Origin: JBBITI01 sp963735055
Lineage (GTDB): Bacteria > Chloroflexota > Dehalococcoidia > Dehalococcoidales > UBA2162
Direction of reading: 5' to 3'
Assembly (NCBI GenBank): GCA_963735055.1
Contig: CAVTJN010000010.1
Coordinates: 1 to 64,000, forward strand
DNA length: 64,000 nt
Both the position numbers and the translations under genes were made by a program. Below the pieces are notes generated by a model. The model was not told where the DNA came from. It worked only from the letters and a program-made list of their open reading frames with translations, and made no database searches. This document shows, piece by piece, positions 61,198 through 64,000 of this stretch (position 1 is the first letter of the stretch; each line of letters starts with the position of its first letter).

Positions 61198-62563
61198 ATG
61201 AAGATACTCAACACAATCTCCGGCCAGAAAGAAGAATTCGTCCCTCGCGGTGATGCTGTGACGATGTACGTTTGCGGGGTCACTCCCTACGATGAATCGC
61301 ACCTTGGTCACGCGATGTTCGCCGTCGTCTTCGACGTCGTCCGGCGCTACCTGGTTTTCCGGGGCCACCGGGTCATCTACGTAAGGAATATTACTGACAT
61401 CGAAGATAAGATCATCGACCGGGCCGGCAAGATGGGCGTCCCGCCCCGGGAACTGGCCGAGAAGTTCGCCAATCGGTTCTTCGACGACATGAGTGCGTTA
61501 AACGTGCAAAAGCCGGACATCACGCCCTATGCCACCGAGGAGATACCCAAGATGCTTGAGATTATCGAGGGTCTGGTCAAGAAGGGGCATGCCTATCCCG
61601 CCGGGGGCAGTGTCTACTTCCGGGTGCAGAGCACCTCGGACTATGGCAAGCTGTCACATCGTACCCTCGATTCCATGATGGCCGGGGCGCGTATCGAGCC
61701 TGGAGAAGAGAAGGAACACCCGATGGACTTCGCCCTCTGGAAGGCGGCTAAGCCCGGCGAACCTTCCTGGGAGAGCCCCTGGGGTAAAGGCCGGCCGGGT
61801 TGGCACATCGAGTGTTCAGCAATGTCATTGAGATACCTCGGGGAGCAGATCGACATCCACGGGGGCGGGCAGGACCTCATTTTCCCCCACCACGAGAACG
61901 AGATCGCCCAGTCGGAGTGCTTTCACCGGTAAGAAGCCGTTCGTGAAGTACTGGATGCACAACGGTCTGCTGAAACTCGGCGCCGAGAAGATGAGCAAGT
62001 CAATGGGTAATCTGGTGACAATAAGGCAGGTGCTCCAGCAGCATAGCGCCGACGCAGTCCGTATTTTCATCCTGAGTTCTCACTACCGGAGCCCGCTGAC
62101 CTACTCGGAAGAGACGCTGAACGGGGCCGAAAAGGGGGCAGAACGACTGAGGCAAGTGGGGACCATCGCTTCCGGGGGTGCCGTTGCGGCAACAATCGAT
62201 GTCGCGGCTTTCAGGAAGAGATTCGTCGAAGCCATGGATGACGATTTCAACAGCCCGCAGGCCCTGTCGGCCGTGTTCGACCTGGCGCGCGATATCAATC
62301 GGGAAAGAGATGCCGGCCGGGACGTCGCCGCGGCCAAGCAGACGTTCATTGAGCTATCGGGCGTCCTTGGACTAACGTTGAAGCCGGCGGAGGGCCGGCT
62401 CGCTGATGCCGCCCCATTCATCGAGTTGCTGATTGCGACCAGGAAAGGGTTGCGTCAGGCGAAGCAGTTCAAGCTGGCCGATGATATCCGTGACCGGCTG
62501 ACCGAACTGGGAATCGTACTCGAGGACACCTCGCAGGGTACTTCCTGGAAGCATAGGAAGTAG
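61198..62563 (+). CDS. cysS: Cysteinyl-tRNA synthetase, frameshifted
   Basis: The two frames join into a complete CysRS of about 455 residues. The first part has the zinc cysteine in CGVTPYDESHLGH (HIGH-type) and HIECSAMSLRYLGEQIDIHGGGQDL, then stops after QSECFHR. Removing the c at 61924 restores CFTGKKPFVKYWMHNG..., the KMSKS loop (EKMSKSMGN) and the anticodon-binding region to 62563. As sequenced, two pieces would be made and neither would charge tRNA. This is most likely a sequence error, because the gene is normally essential. Confidence 0.95.
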
Positions 62564-62622
62564 GCACACTGCAGCTTGGTGCCAGGTCGTTATTCGCCGG
62601 ATGGAGGCAACTTGCGAACCAG

Positions 62623-63873
62623 ATGATAGCGAACATGCTCAGTTACATTACCCGCCGGGAAGGCAGAAAATTCCTTCGGCTCAGCGAGCAGATCGATGAT
62701 TCCTTTACGGCTGAGTCGATGCTGCCCGCCGGACAGCAGGCCGCCCTGTACGTTCACATCCCTTTTTGCCGGACACTGTGTCCCTTTTGCTGTTTCAACC
62801 GCTACCTGTACAAGGAAGACAGCGCCCGGCAGTACTTCAAGAGTCTCAGGGCGGAACTCGACCTGTACCGGGCCCGCGGTTTCAAGTTTTCGAGCGTGTA
62901 TTTTGGCGGCGGAACGCCGCCGATACTGATGGACGAATTGGTGAGTTTTGTAGACGATCTGCGGCAGAAATTCGAAATCAGGGAAATCTCGCTGGAAAGC
63001 ACCCCGGCCGAAGTGAATCCGGGTACCATCAGACTGCTGAGGCAGGCCGGTGTCAAACGGTTCTCGATCGGCATCCAGAGTTTTGACAACGATGTACTGA
63101 AGGCGATGGGCAGGGTAGGCTGCACCGGGGAAGAGGCCCGGGAGAAGGTGCTCATGGCCCAAGGCAACTTCGACACCCTGAACATCGATCTCATATTCAA
63201 CTTCCCATTCCAGTCGCTTGACCAGTTCCGGGCCGACGTCGCGGCGTTCAAGGACATGGGCATCGACCAGGCGACGTTCTATCCACTAATGGCGTCGCCG
63301 CACAAGAGAAGCGCGATGGAGCGCAGGTTCAACCGCGTCAGCACGGCCCGGGAGCGGCAGTTCTACGAGGTTATTCTAGCGGAACTGTATGACGACCCGC
63401 ATTACCGGGCATCGACAGCATGGTGTTTTTCGCGTGGCGACCGCATGATCGACGAATACATAATCGACTTTGACGACTATGTTGGTATCGGATCCGGCTC
63501 GGTAAGCATTGTGGGCGGGCGATTCTACGTGAACTCCTTTTCGCTTGACCGGTACAACGAAACGGTGGGCCGGGGCAGGTTACCGATTATCGGCTCCCGG
63601 GAGTTGACCGAAAAGGAAGCGCTGCGCTACTACCTGCTGACGGCACTTTTCGGGATGTCAGTTGACCCGGACAAATTCGAGCGAAGGTTCGGGGCAAAGA
63701 TCGGATCGAGACTGGGACTGGAACTCGGGGCCTTCAGGCTACTGGGCCTGGTGGCGGGGGGGGACAAGATACGAGTGACGCGACGGGGAATGTTCCCGGT
63801 AAACGTCATGATGCGTGACTTCTTCGCGTCACTCAACAGTCTCCGGGAGCGGTGCATCGAGGACCAGGTCTAG
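62623..63873 (+). CDS. Radical SAM protein, HemN/HemW family
   Basis: A 416-residue protein. CRTLCPFC is the C-x3-C-x2-C SAM cluster motif near residue 50, followed by an extra Cys as in HemN/HemW. YFGGGTPPIL and SIGIQSFDNDVLKAMGR are SAM-binding strands, and a C-terminal winged-helix-like end (about 330-416) is present. HemW inserts haem, HemN oxidises coproporphyrinogen; methyltransferase-type relatives exist. Role not decided. Nothing was recognised after it up to 64000. Confidence 0.85.
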   Translation: MIANMLSYITRREGRKFLRLSEQIDDSFTAESMLPAGQQAALYVHIPFCRTLCPFCCFNRYLYKEDSARQYFKSLRAELDLYRARGFKFSSVYFGGGTPPILMDELVSFVDDLRQKFEIREISLESTPAEVNPGTIRLLRQAGVKRFSIGIQSFDNDVLKAMGRVGCTGEEAREKVLMAQGNFDTLNIDLIFNFPFQSLDQFRADVAAFKDMGIDQATFYPLMASPHKRSAMERRFNRVSTARERQFYEVILAELYDDPHYRASTAWCFSRGDRMIDEYIIDFDDYVGIGSGSVSIVGGRFYVNSFSLDRYNETVGRGRLPIIGSRELTEKEALRYYLLTALFGMSVDPDKFERRFGAKIGSRLGLELGAFRLLGLVAGGDKIRVTRRGMFPVNVMMRDFFASLNSLRERCIEDQV

Positions 63874-64000
63874 GGGTGGGGGGACGTGAGCCCGCAGGCG
63901 GCGGTGGAACAACGCGTAAGGGCGCGCGAAGATCCTCCATTTAGCCAGGCTGCTCAGGACTCTCTCCGAATGGGAATGGGAGCGGGCGCCGGCAAGCGCG

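Overview
The window (about 59% GC by eye, densely coded on both strands) looks like a chromosomal segment of a Dehalococcoidia-type Chloroflexota bacterium. This is an inference. It rests on a stand-alone 23S-5S rRNA locus with its own promoter and no 16S upstream, on the hrcA-grpE-dnaK-dnaJ order under a CIRCE element, on a GAAC-N4-GTTC SOS box in front of lexA, on anaerobe-type genes (2-hydroxyacyl-CoA dehydratase pair, tungstate transporter, iron-sulfur flavoprotein), and on a conserved housekeeping order. No CRISPR array, tRNA gene, insertion sequence or prophage was recognised.

Region by region. (1) 1-5400 is an accessory, decaying patch: a ComEC-like metallo-beta-lactamase gene cut by the window edge, an ATC-hydrolase-like gene, two 2-hydroxyacyl-CoA dehydratase/benzoyl-CoA reductase-type subunits, a CoA-transferase remnant, a second deleted copy of the metallo-beta-lactamase gene, and three copies of a short repeat. 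(2) 5400-10160 carries molybdopterin cofactor genes (mogA/moaB-type, moeA, moaC, moaA) with a TIM-barrel isomerase-like gene. (3) 10250-13450 is a tungstate ABC transporter operon (tupA-tupB-tupC order, minus strand) with a long, probably structured leader. (4) 13617-17746 has a twin-repeat CQ[IL]GCF protein and a MoxR ATPase/VWA pair. (5) 17770-23660 has an SMP-30-like protein and the heat-shock cluster. (6) 23760-49630 is housekeeping: metG, polyprenyl synthase, ftsH, an AP endonuclease, rsmI, rsfS, ndk, ABC-2 exporter, tsaB-tsaE-thiL, plsY-der, argF, ilvE, a second plsY-like gene, lexA, rpsT, rel, ybeY, an iron-sulfur flavoprotein, pyrD, two TrkA-type proteins, and a universal stress protein. 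(7) 49700-51360 is an APC permease with a near-perfect promoter abutting its ATG. (8) 51420-54870 is 23S-5S rRNA. (9) 54970-62560 is clpC, a biotinyl-domain protein, radA, queF (opposite strand), ispD, ispF and cysS, an order that resembles the Bacillus subtilis clpC-radA-ispD-ispF-cysS block. It is followed by a HemN/HemW-like radical SAM gene.

Two cross-cutting observations stand out. First, five otherwise conserved genes (tupA, the CQ[IL]GCF gene, rel, a trkA-like gene, cysS) are each broken by an apparent single-base indel. At least rel and cysS should be important, so consensus sequence error is the leading explanation, although real lesions cannot be excluded. Second, several genes (thiL, ybeY, the APC permease, the universal stress protein, the UPF0173-like hydrolase) have a good -10 box only about 8-14 nt before the start codon and no Shine-Dalgarno sequence, which suggests leaderless or near-leaderless transcripts.

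Functionally, the Moco genes and the tungstate importer would together supply molybdo- or tungsto-pterin enzymes. The dehydratase pair would need an ATP-driven activator encoded elsewhere, since none is present here.
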